Source of the DNA: Clostridiales bacterium
Lineage (GTDB): Bacteria > Bacillota > Clostridia > Oscillospirales > Oscillospiraceae
Direction: 5' to 3'
Length of the DNA stretch: 11,242 nucleotides
Assembly: GCA_902363045.1 (NCBI GenBank)
Contig: CABIYX010000044.1
Location: 1-11,242, forward strand
Of this stretch, positions 5,526 through 11,242 are shown one piece after another. Each line of letters starts with the position of its first letter. Positions within the stretch are counted from its first letter, which is position 1. The position numbers and the translations under genes were made by a program. A model generated the notes under the pieces. The model ran no database searches and had not been told where the DNA came from. It saw only the letters and a list, made by a program, of their open reading frames with translations.

Positions 5526-6485
5526 ATGGAATTACCAAAACGGGCGCGGACAGCGGACTGGGAAAATGGTGTCCTGACCTTAGACGGAGAAAAGAAATTT
5601 GAAATTCCGGAGCTGACCATGGAACTCATGGAGCGGCTGGCTGGTTACACCCTGGTGGGCTTCCATGTGAAAGATTATCCGGCGACGGATGAACTGCTTA
5701 TACCCTTTGCCGGACATAAAAGCATGGCTAACTTCGGCGTAGAGAACGGCGCCCTCACTGACGCTTGTTTCCCCGTCTTTTCCGCTATGCCCAAACTTCG
5801 CTATCTGCTGCTGGACGGCAATGCCGCCATCCACGGCAGCGGCCTGCCCGCCCTGCAAGGCTGCAAACTGGACCTTCTGACACTCAACCGCACCGGGCTG
5901 GATGATGCCGGTCTGCTCCAGGCGGCCTCCATCCCCAAGCTCTCCCACATCCAGATTGACCATACCGCCGTTACCTATGAGGGCCTGCTGGCCATCGCTG
6001 GCAACAACCGCATCGAGCCGGTAGCCCATGTGCAATTCACCAAGGAGCAGATGGAACACTTCTTCCAGCTCCAGCGGGAAAAGGCCAAAAAGCCCATCCA
6101 GCTGGATGAGCAGGCGGCGGCGGAATGCCGCAGGGTGCTGTCCGCTTTCTTTGCCGAGATGACGCAGTGGGAGCAGTACATGGAGCAGGCCGGGTTTGAG
6201 GATGCCCAGGCTGTGCCCCGCCTGCTGGCGATCTGGGAAAAGTATGTGAGCGAAAAGCCCCGTCCGGGCTACCGGCCTCTGGGCCTCTCATACAGTGCCC
6301 AGGGCACCTACAACGGGGAAGAATTCCTTGACGCGGAGCAGATCACCAAGAACAAACTCTACATCTACACCAGGGAGAAAAACACCGGCTTTGACCGCCG
6401 TTTCCTCATGAAGCGTGTGGGCGATAACTGGATGATCGACGGGGTTCAGGAGCGGCTGGACGGCTGGCAGCGCACGGGATTGTGA
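5526..6485 (+). CDS. Leucine-rich-repeat/NTF2-fold immunity fusion protein
   Basis: This 319-residue protein has AGGAGG at 5514-5519, 6 nt before ATG 5526. Residues about 60-165 show irregular leucine-rich repeats (MPKLRYLLLDGNAAIHG, LDLLTLNRTGLDDAGL, IPKLSHIQIDHTAVTYEG). Residues about 195-317 match the NTF2-fold immunity domain: AAECRRVLSAFFAEMTQWE, then KPRPGYRPLGLSYS, KNKLYIYTREKNTGFDRRF and finally WMIDGVQERLDGWQ. That family normally stands alone at about 120-150 residues, so the repeat front end is an added module, perhaps a scaffold or a second recognition surface. There is no signal peptide. The gene ends 8 bases before the next start. The NTF2 call is good; the repeat part is clear in pattern but its partner is unknown. 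Confidence 0.75.
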   Translation: MELPKRARTADWENGVLTLDGEKKFEIPELTMELMERLAGYTLVGFHVKDYPATDELLIPFAGHKSMANFGVENGALTDACFPVFSAMPKLRYLLLDGNAAIHGSGLPALQGCKLDLLTLNRTGLDDAGLLQAASIPKLSHIQIDHTAVTYEGLLAIAGNNRIEPVAHVQFTKEQMEHFFQLQREKAKKPIQLDEQAAAECRRVLSAFFAEMTQWEQYMEQAGFEDAQAVPRLLAIWEKYVSEKPRPGYRPLGLSYSAQGTYNGEEFLDAEQITKNKLYIYTREKNTGFDRRFLMKRVGDNWMIDGVQERLDGWQRTGL

Positions 6486-6493
6486 GGCATCAC

Positions 6494-6727
6494 ATGGCTT
6501 GGGAATATGAAACCTTTGGCCCAGACGGTCAATGTAAATTGTTCGGTGTGAACATCTTTGACTACAACTGGCAAACCACCGGCAAGCGAGTAAAAGTCAA
6601 AGACCCGATCTATCATCAAGACCATACCTTCGAGGTCTGGCAGGTGGAGATCAACGGGCAGATTCACCGCTTTGCTGCCGGGGAGTTCTCCAACTGCGTA
6701 TGGGGATTCTATCTGGAAAAGAACTGA
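6494..6727 (+). CDS. Small conserved-looking protein, family not recognised
   Basis: This 77-residue protein is taken from ATG 6494, with GAGG at 6484-6487 and a 6-nt spacer. GTG 6482 would overlap the previous stop without its own ribosome site. The sequence is aromatic-rich and probably all beta: MAWEYETFGPDGQCKLFGVN, FDYNWQTTGKRVKVKDPIY, TFEVWQVEINGQIHRFAAGE and FSNCVWGFYLEK. The 'KDPiY....fevwqveING..h.FAAGEfSN.vWGFY' stretch looks like a tightly conserved domain and is similar to small hypothetical proteins I associate with Firmicute immunity loci, but I cannot name it. It is probably cytosolic. Codon use and spacing match its neighbours. It is a candidate small immunity protein. Confidence 0.65.
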   Translation: MAWEYETFGPDGQCKLFGVNIFDYNWQTTGKRVKVKDPIYHQDHTFEVWQVEINGQIHRFAAGEFSNCVWGFYLEKN

Positions 6728-6745
6728 CGAGAGGAGCGTGATACC

Positions 6746-8227
6746 ATGAAAGCCACCGCCGGAGAGGTCTATACAGTCTATAACCAATATCTGAAACGCT
6801 ACACCGCCTGCCAGGTGGCCTATATTGCGCCGCCAGACACGGTGAGCAAAGAGTCTTGGGCGGTGATCCTCTCTCTGGATTGGGTGGGCGACGCCCCTCT
6901 AACTGCGGAGGAACTGCCCCATCTCCGCCCGCTCTACAAGGACTTCATGTACTGGTCCCGCGACCTCCACCTGCTGCGGGTGCCGTTGGAGGTCCCGCCC
7001 CAATATAAACTGGTGGGCACACTTCCGCCCTTCACCGACCAGCCCTGCCGCTCCTACGGAGGCTGGAGTGACGGCTATGATGTGTATCTCCAGATCCGGT
7101 GGCAGGCCATTCCGGAGGAACGGCGGCGGGCCTTCAAGGAGGCCATGGACAGTGACGAGCAAACGGAGATCGGCGGTATCCAGCTGAAGGTCAACAACCA
7201 TCGGGTGATGGACCAGTACGCACCATTCGATTCGGCGCTGGAACTAAAGGCTCTGCCCTGCCTCTCCGAACTCATCTGCGAGCGGTGGCACCCGGATCTG
7301 CTGGAGTTTTTGCGGGAATCCCCCTTTGTTGATGAAGTGACTTTGCTGAACCACGGTCAGAGGACACTTGATCTGCGAGGCACCAGCATCAGAAAGCTGA
7401 TGCTGGATATGACCGGGCTGGAGGAACTGTGGCTGTGTGAGGGAACGGAGCTGCTCCTGTTCCAGAACAAGGGGCCGGACGCCTGTGCCATCCATGCCCC
7501 CGAAGATGGCAGCGGTTTGACCCTCCAATTTATCGGGGAATACCGCCCGCACACGGAACTGCCGAACCTACGGGGGCTGCATGGCATCGAGCTGAAGGAC
7601 TTTGATCTGAGCGGACTGGCTGCTGTCCATCCCCACTTAAAGGAACTGCGGCTCTGGGGCGCGCCGGGAAACCTGGAGAACTTCTCCGCCGTGGGAGGGG
7701 CTCGGGAACTGACGAACCTTTCCACCTTCGACCTGTTCGGCTTCGGCGCAGCTGACATCCCTACCCCGGAGCAGATGCCGGAGCTTCGCTGGTTCTGGAT
7801 GACCAGCCTGCCGGAGACGGCGGCAAAAGCGGCAAAGCAGATCTGGAAAGGCAAGCCGGGAATGGATCTGCGGATCACCAAGCCCCGGAAACCGGAGTGG
7901 CTGGCGCAAAACCTGGACAATCCCTTCCGAGGCTGGGACGGCGCGGAGCATATCCCTGCTTCTGCTGCGAAAAAGGCAGCCAATCAATACCGAAAGACTC
8001 GTTCCCAGCTGATGCAGCTGGCCGCTAAACCGGGCGAGGACGCCCAGTCCCAGGCGCTGGATGCGGTGACAGCCTATACCCAGACCTTCAACAAGATGGG
8101 CTTTATCGAAACCGAGGAACGGGATGAAATCTACATGGCCCTGCGGGATATTCTGGATGCTCTGCCAGGCGAAACGCTCCAAAAAGATGCTCTGCTGGAG
8201 CAGTTTGAACAGCTGCGGGATTTTTGA
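6746..8227 (+). CDS. Imm26-like/leucine-rich-repeat multi-domain protein
   Basis: At 493 residues this is the largest complete gene of the window. GAGGAG at 6731-6736 precedes ATG 6746 by 9 nt. Residues 1 to about 120 start ATAGEVYTVYNQYLKRYTAC and continue into a beta-rich stretch ending VPPQYKLVGTLPPF. This resembles Imm26-type barrels, which open 'GdvF.ip...g.yg..qVl'. Residues about 165-360 form a leucine-rich-repeat-like region (LELKALPCLSELICERWHPD, TSIRKLMLDMTGLEELWLCE, LRGLHGIELKDFDLSGLAAV, LKELRLWGAPGN). The tail from about 385 (LDNPFRGWDGAEHIPASAAK) is helical and similar to repeat-associated proteins that databases often label 'gliding motility'. That label should not be read as function here. 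There is no secretion signal. The domain boundaries are approximate; the repeat region is clearest. Confidence 0.65.
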   Translation: MKATAGEVYTVYNQYLKRYTACQVAYIAPPDTVSKESWAVILSLDWVGDAPLTAEELPHLRPLYKDFMYWSRDLHLLRVPLEVPPQYKLVGTLPPFTDQPCRSYGGWSDGYDVYLQIRWQAIPEERRRAFKEAMDSDEQTEIGGIQLKVNNHRVMDQYAPFDSALELKALPCLSELICERWHPDLLEFLRESPFVDEVTLLNHGQRTLDLRGTSIRKLMLDMTGLEELWLCEGTELLLFQNKGPDACAIHAPEDGSGLTLQFIGEYRPHTELPNLRGLHGIELKDFDLSGLAAVHPHLKELRLWGAPGNLENFSAVGGARELTNLSTFDLFGFGAADIPTPEQMPELRWFWMTSLPETAAKAAKQIWKGKPGMDLRITKPRKPEWLAQNLDNPFRGWDGAEHIPASAAKKAANQYRKTRSQLMQLAAKPGEDAQSQALDAVTAYTQTFNKMGFIETEERDEIYMALRDILDALPGETLQKDALLEQFEQLRDF

Positions 8228-8265
8228 GAAGGTAGCGTAAAACCGCGAAAAAACAGGAGCAGATC

Positions 8266-8298
8266 ATGAAACGGATGCGAAGCCTGAAAGAAAAATGA
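8266..8298 (+). pseudogene. Ten-codon ORF with a good ribosome site, possible gene remnant
   Basis: AGGAG at 8255-8259 precedes ATG 8266 by 6 nt, but the frame closes after MKRMRSLKEK. The stop overlaps the ribosome site of the next small gene. This lies in an 81-base gap that is long for this operon. It may be a translated coupling peptide or the stub of a deleted gene. No family can be assigned to ten residues. Confidence 0.25.
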
Positions 8299-8308
8299 GG
8301 AAAACAAT

Positions 8309-8452
8309 ATGGCACTACAAGATAAGAAAATCATGCCTCCCCCTTGGCTGGCCCACCGGGAAATCGAGCGATACTCCATTGGCTGGCGCATGGGCTATGG
8401 GGAGGATTACATAGACCGATTTGACGATTGGAGTACAGCATGGCAGAAATGA
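8309..8452 (+). CDS. 47-residue 'YSIGWRMGYGEDY' protein, possibly truncated
   Basis: This small gene has GAGG at 8297-8300, 8 nt before ATG 8309. The product opens MALQDKKIMPPPWLAHREIE and contains RYSIGWRMGYGEDYIDRFDD, then stops after WSTAWQK. The proline-rich start followed by 'ygiGWRMGYGEdY...f..W' recalls a small family in Firmicute immunity loci whose members, as I remember them, are longer and end in a 'LFPeP..W.GWw' segment. That segment is absent here, so the gene may have lost its 3' end. Its last 13 bases overlap the start of the next gene. The protein is real-looking by motif and ribosome site. Function is unknown and the truncation is an inference from memory. Confidence 0.5.
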   Translation: MALQDKKIMPPPWLAHREIERYSIGWRMGYGEDYIDRFDDWSTAWQK

Positions 8453-8754
8453 AACTTTATGAACTGGAAATGCTCCGCAGCAGGATCTATCACGGGGAGC
8501 AGGAACTGATTTCCACTCTGACACCAGAGCAATTCTTTGCCCTGCTGTCTCACGACTATGATACTGGTTTTGCTGCTGGAAAAGCCTCCGCACAGAAGGA
8601 AATTCTCTGTATGCTGGCAGCGGACGGGATGCCTGCTGAGAAGATTGCGCTTCTATTGCAGATGAAGACAGAGTTGGTGCGGGAGATCACAGCTACCAAG
8701 CAAGCCCACATTGAGAAATGCAGAAAGAAACTTGAACAGGCGGTGAAGCCATGA
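8440..8754 (+). CDS. Helical protein with Rpn-tail-like motif, function unknown
   Basis: I start this 104-residue protein at ATG 8440, with GGAG at 8430-8433 and a 6-nt spacer. ATG 8449 overlaps the upstream TGA and is an alternative. Residues about 1-45 are helical, with a TPEQFFALLSHDYDTGFAAG segment. Residues about 50-82 (QKEILCMLAADGMPAEKIAL, then LLQMKTELV) match the small helix-turn-helix-like tail often found at the end of Rpn-family/PD-(D/E)XK transposase-type nucleases, here without any nuclease domain. The last 20 residues are charged helix. Its overlap with both neighbours (13 bases before, ATGA after) suggests coupled translation. It could be a remnant of a larger gene or a small DNA- or protein-binding accessory. 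No known immunity family was recognised. Confidence 0.55.
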   Translation: MAEMKLYELEMLRSRIYHGEQELISTLTPEQFFALLSHDYDTGFAAGKASAQKEILCMLAADGMPAEKIALLLQMKTELVREITATKQAHIEKCRKKLEQAVKP

Positions 8755-9191
8755 AAGACCTTTGCAAATACGGAAACCGACCGGAGGTCGAATGGGAAAT
8801 CTTGCCCTGGATACCTGACCCGCGCCCGCCCTTCAAAATTTGGGTAAAGCCGGAGCAGATCGCGCCATTCTTTCTCGTTCCCCACCACCCCTATGCGATC
8901 TCCCTTCTGCTGAAAATCAGTGACGGATTCCGGACAGAGGAATTCCGACGGCTGGGACTGATCGGCAGCAGCGAGGATTGGGAGCGGCTTGTCCGGGGCG
9001 TGATCCAGGAGTTCGAGGAAAACAACAGCGGCGTGGATCTGTTTCACTTCGACTCCGACGAAGATGTGTTCTGCGTGTACTCCCAATACATCGATGACCT
9101 GATGCTGCTGTCCAAAATGATCCGGGCGGCCTGTGACAATGAAAAAACGATGGGGATGTATCTGAACATGAGCGAGGTTGCGAAAGCATGA
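8751..9191 (+). CDS. Imm51-like immunity protein
   Basis: This 146-residue protein starts at ATG 8751, sharing an ATGA overlap with the previous stop. The ribosome site is poor (GGCGGTGA), so it probably depends on coupling. Residues about 60-128 show FRTEEFRRLGLIGSSEDWER and the block DLFHFDSDEDVFCVYSQYID, followed by a helix LMLLSKMIRAACDNEKTM. The pattern 'GyeW..l...fl.......FdsEagmFcays.d...L..la..ir....d' is that of Imm51, an immunity family found with diverse toxins. The first 50 residues are proline-rich and less typical. No signal peptide or membrane segment is present. The gene ends in another ATGA overlap. Family call is moderate to good. Confidence 0.65.
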   Translation: MKDLCKYGNRPEVEWEILPWIPDPRPPFKIWVKPEQIAPFFLVPHHPYAISLLLKISDGFRTEEFRRLGLIGSSEDWERLVRGVIQEFEENNSGVDLFHFDSDEDVFCVYSQYIDDLMLLSKMIRAACDNEKTMGMYLNMSEVAKA

Positions 9192-9451
9192 AAGAATTGA
9201 CCACTCAAACAGGGATTATAGTAAAATGCAGTAAAACGGCCATTGAATTTTTCCAAAATGCTCAATCAGTGGATTTCTTCTCTGCACTGGAGATTCCGAA
9301 GGAATTTCAAGACATAGCGGTTGAGTTTTATGATTTGATTCTGGAAAACGACCATCCTACAGCTTTGCTGGGCTGTCGTGGCAATTATGATATTGCGGTA
9401 CAGATAGATGAAGTAACCGGCACCATGACGGGGTGGCATTGGTTTAAATGA
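9188..9451 (+). CDS. Small protein of unknown family (87 aa)
   Basis: This 87-residue gene starts at ATG 9188 in an ATGA overlap, with GAGG at 9174-9177, 10 nt upstream. Its composition is noticeably more AT-rich than its neighbours, which points to separate acquisition. The protein reads GIIVKCSKTAIEFFQNAQSV, then LEIPKEFQDIAVEFYDLILE and GCRGNYDIAVQIDEVTGTMT, ending in GWHWFK. It appears to be alpha/beta with a beta-hairpin at the C-terminus ('ydiavqiDe.tGtm.gWhWf'). I do not recognise a named family. Size, location and the conserved-looking tail make it a candidate immunity protein. There is no export signal. Confidence 0.6.
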   Translation: MKELTTQTGIIVKCSKTAIEFFQNAQSVDFFSALEIPKEFQDIAVEFYDLILENDHPTALLGCRGNYDIAVQIDEVTGTMTGWHWFK

Positions 9452-9461
9452 AGGAAATGGA

Positions 9462-9776
9462 ATGATCGAGTACATCAAGCTCTTTTGGGAGGACGCACCG
9501 GAGGGGGAACCATCGGTCATCCTCTATGAAGTGGATACAGGAAATGAGCGGCTGGCTCTCCGCTCCATTGACATCTTTATGGACGGTCACACCCACAACA
9601 TACCCGACCTTTACGATGGAGCCATTGAAATCACGCCCATCCCCACCGTGGAGGAATTAAACGCCCATATCTGGGGCGAGGAGTTCCACGCCTGCGTCAT
9701 AGAGAAAGCGGAATTTGAGGCTATCTGGGAAAGCCACACCTATAATGGAGCGTTAAAAGAATCAGGAGGGTTCTGA
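9462..9776 (+). CDS. DUF6881-like protein
   Basis: This 104-residue protein is encoded from ATG 9462, with AAGGA at 9451-9455. The sequence runs MIEYIKLFWEDAPEGEPSVI, LYEVDTGNERLALRSIDIFM, DGHTHNI, then ITPIPTVEELNAHIWGEEFH and a final AEFEAIWES segment. The order '..Yikv.W....ddEP..ly.EvD..r.e.R.ve.f.dG', then 'l...piP.lee.n.......i...eFe.iWe', is that of DUF6881. This small domain has unknown function and is abundant in polymorphic-toxin neighbourhoods. It has no signal peptide and is probably cytosolic. It ends in a TGATG overlap with the next gene, whose AGGAGG ribosome site sits inside its last codons. An immunity role is inferred from location. Confidence 0.7.
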   Translation: MIEYIKLFWEDAPEGEPSVILYEVDTGNERLALRSIDIFMDGHTHNIPDLYDGAIEITPIPTVEELNAHIWGEEFHACVIEKAEFEAIWESHTYNGALKESGGF

Positions 9777-10186
9777 TGAAACAGACCGATATTTATACCG
9801 AGGCTCTGACCTGTCTGCGCTCCATCCTTCTGGCAGACCATCCAGAATTCCAAAACTGGATCGACTGGCTGGAACGGGATATTGAGGATTGGACCCAGCG
9901 CCGTGAGGTCGCCCACCACCTTCGGGCATACGGAGGTATGGGCTCGTTCAACGACCTACCCAGTATGCGTGGCAATCACGACTATATTTTCGGCTTTCTC
10001 AAGTCCGTGTGCTATACCTTCGGCCACCTTTATGGCAAACGGGAAGGCATTTCGCCAGAGGCATTGATGGAGGAGTGCCTGCACGATGTAGAGCAGGCAG
10101 CCTATCACCCACATAAGCCACTGAACCGAGCCATTGCCCAGCACTTGATGCAGGGCGATTTACAGGAAAACCTGGATGCTCTGTGA
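9776..10186 (+). CDS. DUF6966-like 'GGMGSFND' protein
   Basis: This 136-residue protein starts at ATG 9776, overlapping the upstream TGA by one base, with AGGAGG at 9764-9769 and a 6-nt spacer. An N-terminal helical part contains WIDWLERDIEDWTQRREVAH. The key block HHLRAYGGMGSFNDL at about 47-61 follows, then GFLKSVCYTFGHLYGKREGI and a helical tail. The 'W...l......D........l..l.gafGGMGSlNDl' pattern is what I associate with DUF6966 and related small proteins of unknown function in toxin-immunity loci. The family name is tentative; the conserved Gly-Gly-Met-Gly-Ser motif is plain. No membrane or export signal is visible. It is a plausible immunity protein by context. Confidence 0.6.
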   Translation: MKQTDIYTEALTCLRSILLADHPEFQNWIDWLERDIEDWTQRREVAHHLRAYGGMGSFNDLPSMRGNHDYIFGFLKSVCYTFGHLYGKREGISPEALMEECLHDVEQAAYHPHKPLNRAIAQHLMQGDLQENLDAL

Positions 10187-10196
10187 GGGAAATACA

Positions 10197-10658
10197 ATGC
10201 ATGACATGAATTTGGAAAAAAACCGCAGTAAAATTCAAACTGCTTATAAAGTAAGCCCCTTCACAAAGGGTACCTGCCCAGAACCGGAGGATGCTGTGAA
10301 ACGATTTGAAAACAGGTATACTCCCATCCCAGCAGAGTACCGCTGGCTACTTTTGAACTTCGGCGGCTGCTATTTGGCGGAACCGTGGATCTTCACACTG
10401 AAAGAGTTGGAAGAAGCCTACCCGATTTTTCAAGAGGCTTATGAGGATTACATGAGCGAATATGACCACGGCCCCACCTTTCCAATCGGAGGATTGGGTG
10501 ACGGGAGTATCGTATTTATCGACTTAGAGAGCGGCAGAGTCCGGGGCTATAACTGTGACTATGCCGATCTGGAGGAGATTGCCGAGAATTTTTCCAGCCT
10601 GCTCCTGGGCCTTGTGGAACAGGCATTGGAACTGGGAAACCTGTGCAAAGAATTGTGA
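10197..10658 (+). CDS. SMI1/KNR4 (SUKH) family immunity protein
   Basis: This 153-residue protein is taken from ATG 10197, with GAGGGA at 10185-10190 and a 6-nt spacer. ATG 10176 lies in frame inside the previous gene and has no better ribosome site. Residues 29-60 show EPEDAVKRFENRYTPIPAEY followed by RWLLLNFGGCYLAEPWIFTL, the 'i..fE.....lP.ey..fl...nGg' opening of SMI1/KNR4. Residues 95-140 add PIGGLGDGSIVFIDLESGRV, then DYADLEEIAENFSSLLLGLV, matching the core strands (gdG..i.fd...g.v) and last helix (ia.sf.efL). SUKH proteins bind toxin domains directly in the cytosol. It is 9 bases ahead of the last gene. Family call is strong; the cognate toxin is unknown. Confidence 0.85.
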   Translation: MHDMNLEKNRSKIQTAYKVSPFTKGTCPEPEDAVKRFENRYTPIPAEYRWLLLNFGGCYLAEPWIFTLKELEEAYPIFQEAYEDYMSEYDHGPTFPIGGLGDGSIVFIDLESGRVRGYNCDYADLEEIAENFSSLLLGLVEQALELGNLCKEL

Positions 10659-10667
10659 GGTAAGCGT

Positions 10668-11242
10668 ATGGCAAAGGACATCAGGGAGTGCCTGCTGGAG
10701 CAGGCAAGAAAATTTCATCAGTGGCAGGAAATCACTTATCCCGGAAAAACCACCGAGGAGATTGGCGGTGCGTGGGAGGTCGATTACCCTGCGTGGAATG
10801 ATATATTTGATGCCTTTTGCCATGTGTTGACCCAAATGGATGCAGAAACGGCAGACAGCGTCCTGCTGGATGAGATGGTCTATCTGATAGCCAGGGACAA
10901 CGAAGCGGAGGGGTTTATACAGGAGACCACTTCCCATCCACAATGGTTTGAGTGCCTCTGCCGCAGGGCCGCAGCTTCCAATGAGAATGAGGCCAAGTGG
11001 CAGTTTGCCGCCTATCTGCCGGAATGCTCATGTAGTCAGAAAGTCAGGGATATAATTCTGGATTTCGCAAAGGACCCCAATGAATATGTGAGCCGGCGGG
11101 CGCTTTTGGCGATGCCCGCTCTGCGTCCTGACTGTGTGGAACAGTTCGCTCCGCTGTTTTGGGAGCGGAACTGTTACTCTACTGAACTTCAGGAATACCA
11201 GCGGATCGCCGTTCTGGTCTCACTGGATGCCATCCATTCCGA
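10668..11242 (+). CDS. HEAT-repeat-like protein, truncated by window edge
   Basis: The frame opens at ATG 10668, 9 bases after the previous stop with GTGAGGTAAG as ribosome site, and is still open at the right edge after 191 codons. The first 60 residues read DIRECLLEQARKFHQWQEIT, then TTEEIGGAWEVDYPAWNDIF. From about residue 60 there are paired amphipathic helices: DSVLLDEMVYLIARDNEAEG, NEAKWQFAAYLPECSCSQKV, then ILDFAKDPNEYVSRRALLAM and QRIAVLVSLDAI. The 'v...il.fa.D.neyVsrrAllal' helix pair is a textbook HEAT repeat. Similar HEAT-like proteins occur in immunity arrays, where they may act as solenoid binders. The C-terminus, and whether the array continues beyond it, cannot be seen. Confidence 0.65.
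   Translation, partial: MAKDIRECLLEQARKFHQWQEITYPGKTTEEIGGAWEVDYPAWNDIFDAFCHVLTQMDAETADSVLLDEMVYLIARDNEAEGFIQETTSHPQWFECLCRRAAASNENEAKWQFAAYLPECSCSQKVRDIILDFAKDPNEYVSRRALLAMPALRPDCVEQFAPLFWERNCYSTELQEYQRIAVLVSLDAIHS

Noticed and set aside
7050..7085. 'GGWSDGYDVY' in the large repeat protein resembling 'SGWGDGYYPVY' in the DUF4241 protein
   Set aside because: The match is short and glycine/aromatic-rich, in otherwise dissimilar sequence, so it is more likely coincidence than shared ancestry.
7357..7983. Minus-strand 208-residue frame opposite the leucine-rich-repeat gene
   Set aside because: Serine- and proline-rich low-complexity translation typical of an antisense shadow. The + strand protein shows ordered repeats.
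1..11242. CRISPR array, tRNA, rRNA, insertion sequence or integrase
   Set aside because: No regularly spaced repeats, no tRNA-like cloverleaf, no rRNA segments, and no transposase or recombinase motif were noticed on either strand.

Overview
The window is about 11.2 kb of moderately GC-rich DNA. The only AT-rich part is roughly its first 350 bases. Every credible gene lies on the + strand, packed end to end, usually behind an AGGAGG-type Shine-Dalgarno site. Base composition, strong ribosome sites and protein flavour suggest a Clostridia-class Firmicute, probably a gut Oscillospirales or Lachnospirales member. This assignment is inference; there is no rRNA or housekeeping gene to anchor it.

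Layout. (1) Bases 1-180 hold the C-terminal end of an SLOG/DUF1273 (YpsA-like) protein, a type often carried on mobile elements. (2) Bases 181-473 are AT-rich at first. They contain a near-consensus extended -10 promoter, a 9-bp direct repeat overlapping its -35 region, a possible short leader reading frame and a weak stem-loop followed by a T-run. (3) From 474 to the right edge there is one apparent operon of about 19-20 small genes with no convincing terminator inside it. Several junctions are ATGA, TGATG or longer overlaps.

Most of the operon resembles immunity proteins of polymorphic-toxin systems: a zinc-ribbon DUF1963/YwqG-like protein, an Imm17-like two-helix membrane protein, SUKH-3, a DKNYY protein with a BamE-like front end, a SUKH-like protein, DUF5713, a zinc ribbon fused to DUF4241, a leucine-rich-repeat/NTF2-fold immunity fusion, an Imm26-like/leucine-rich-repeat giant, Imm51-like, DUF6881, a 'GGMGSFND' (DUF6966-like) protein, SMI1/KNR4 (SUKH) and a HEAT-repeat-like protein cut by the window edge. 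No toxin domain (RHS, LXG, WXG100, nuclease or deaminase tail) was seen.

The simplest reading is an orphan poly-immunity array, probably on a mobile element. Its members would protect the host from toxins delivered by competitors, comparable in logic to the acquired interbacterial defence clusters known in Bacteroidales. Points of special interest are the in-frame zinc-ribbon/DUF4241 fusion that retains a perfect internal ribosome site and start, the multi-domain fusions, and several unassigned small proteins that are good candidates for undescribed immunity families. All family names come from reading the protein sequence by eye, without a database search.
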